Assembly: GCA_021811115.1 (NCBI GenBank) | Contig: JAJZPP010000033.1 | Location: forward strand, 1-6,881 | Direction: 5' to 3' | DNA from: a bacterium | GTDB lineage: Bacteria; Chlamydiota; Chlamydiia; Chlamydiales; FEN-1388 | DNA: 6,881 nucleotides | Position numbers and translations under genes: made by a program | The notes under the pieces: generated by a model | What the model was told of the DNA's origin: nothing | Database searches by the model: none | What the model saw: only the letters and a program-made list of their open reading frames with translations | In this document: positions 6,602 to 6,881 of the stretch, piece by piece | How positions within the stretch are numbered: position 1 is the first letter of the stretch | Layout of the letters: each line of letters starts with the position of its first letter

Positions 6602-6608
6602 CTCCCTC
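6602..6608 (-). promoter_or_regulatory. Ribosome binding site deciding the photolyase start
   Basis: On the minus strand GAGGGAG (6608-6602) ends two bases before the ATG at 6599, with its GAGGG core four bases away. It supports this start over the longer reading frame beginning at 6683. Further upstream CATAAT (6647-6642) is a possible -10 element, but I see no matching -35. Confidence 0.55.
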
Positions 6609-6674
6609 TCTGTCACATACACTGATCTTGACACTAGCAAAATTATGACTTTTCTGTCCCTTACTACTATAGCA

Positions 6675-6739
6675 AGTGCTCAATAAGTTGAGGTAAGGAC
6701 CCCGGAGGGGACCCCCCTTACCTCAACTTTTTCAGCACT
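6675..6739 (-). terminator. Long hairpin after the right-edge gene, likely terminator
   Basis: Arms 6675-6698 and 6716-6739 pair at 22 of 24 positions, including the perfect 14-bp block AAGTTGAGGTAAGG / CCTTACCTCAACTT. The 17-base loop is GC-rich and holds a nested CCCC-GGA-GGGG hairpin (6700-6710). It begins six bases after the stop of the right-edge minus-strand gene and so could end that transcript before phr. The minus-strand flank has only a poor T-run (TTATT). On the plus strand the 14-bp block is followed by five Ts, so it may work in both directions. Confidence 0.6.
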
Positions 6740-6745
6740 GTGTTC

Positions 6746-6881
6746 TCAAGCCTGTTCGTTAAAGCTTGATTGAGGGAACGGAACAGGAGGGGATGTGGTG
6801 GCTGCCAGCGCCCTTTCGCGAATGATAATCGCCAATCGAGGAATCTCATATCGCCCACGCACCCTGTCTTCCAAAAAAGAT
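6746..6881 (-). CDS. C-terminal end of a small protein, possibly RNA polymerase omega-like
   Basis: On the minus strand a frame is open from the right edge (first full codon at 6880) to TGA at 6748-6746, giving 44 residues. The visible part reads LEDRVRGRYEIPRLAIIIRE and on to a Pro- and Ser-rich tail ending NEQA. The pattern LE-x-RxRYE-x-x-x-LAxxIRERAL resembles the N-terminal RpoZ motif (LEK..NRFELVLLAAKRARQL), where omega contacts the beta' subunit. That is recognition by eye on a short stretch, so no symbol is given. A hairpin directly after the stop supports this as a real gene end. Another minus-strand frame (stop at 6720-6718) is also open, but it is rich in Trp and looks like a shadow. 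Confidence 0.45.
   Translation of the reverse strand, partial: SFLEDRVRGRYEIPRLAIIIRERALAATTSPPVPFPQSSFNEQA

Noticed and set aside
6628..6650. TTGACA on the plus strand upstream of phr as a -35 box for a plus-strand transcript.
   Set aside because: No -10 hexamer lies 16-18 bases downstream, and no plus-strand gene follows in the window.
6600..6683. A 28-residue N-terminal extension of photolyase from an ATG at 6683.
   Set aside because: The extension lacks family similarity and reaches toward the terminator hairpin. The ATG at 6599 has a ribosome site and matches the usual N-terminus.
5166..6683. Several plus-strand open frames longer than 70 codons opposite the photolyase gene.
   Set aside because: They are shadows of a gene with all catalytic motifs intact and show no motif or ribosome site of their own.
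6718..6879. Alternative minus-strand frame ending at TAA 6720-6718, with an internal ATG giving 43 residues.
   Set aside because: It is rich in Trp and Arg like a shadow frame, and its end runs into the hairpin. The overlapping frame ending at 6746 has more protein-like composition and stops just before the hairpin.

Overview
The window looks like part of a bacterial chromosome with an intracellular or host-associated flavour. A RasGEF-fold protein (a domain family otherwise typical of eukaryotic Ras signalling) lies close to a secreted caspase-fold protein. This pairing resembles gene content known from environmental Chlamydiae (Parachlamydia or Simkania relatives) and from amoeba-associated bacteria such as Legionella. 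The lineage is an inference from gene content only; no taxonomic marker is in view. Base composition is mixed: the RasGEF gene is visibly more AT-rich than rtcB, phr and the ATPase gene.

Layout. The plus strand of the left part carries three genes: the 3' portion of a RasGEF-domain gene (1-948, open at the left edge), rtcB RNA ligase (1022-2452), and an acylphosphatase gene (2459-2740) whose ribosome site lies inside the end of rtcB. The rest is on the minus strand. Read in its direction of transcription, it begins with the C-terminal end of a small gene at the right edge (6746-6881, possibly RNA polymerase omega-like). A long hairpin (6675-6739) follows, then a class I DNA photolyase (5166-6599), a 69-bp gap filled by two palindromes 33 bp apart, an AAA_14/DUF4143 ATPase (3762-5096) and a caspase-fold protein (2700-3515). 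The last gene overlaps the acylphosphatase gene tail to tail by 41 bp.

The genes do not form one pathway. RtcB (RNA 3'-phosphate ligation, repair or tRNA splicing type) and photolyase (light-driven repair of UV damage) are both nucleic-acid repair enzymes. The acylphosphatase is a small housekeeping hydrolase. The RasGEF and caspase-fold proteins are the accessory, possibly host-directed part.

The strongest points for a second look are four. (1) The bacterial RasGEF domain has an altered catalytic hairpin. (2) The caspase-fold protein has lost both catalytic residues: Lys replaces the His and Tyr stands at the Cys position. (3) A tandem palindromic operator precedes the DUF4143 ATPase gene. 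(4) A possible omega-like tail lies at the right edge. I saw no tRNA, rRNA, CRISPR array, insertion sequence or phage gene.
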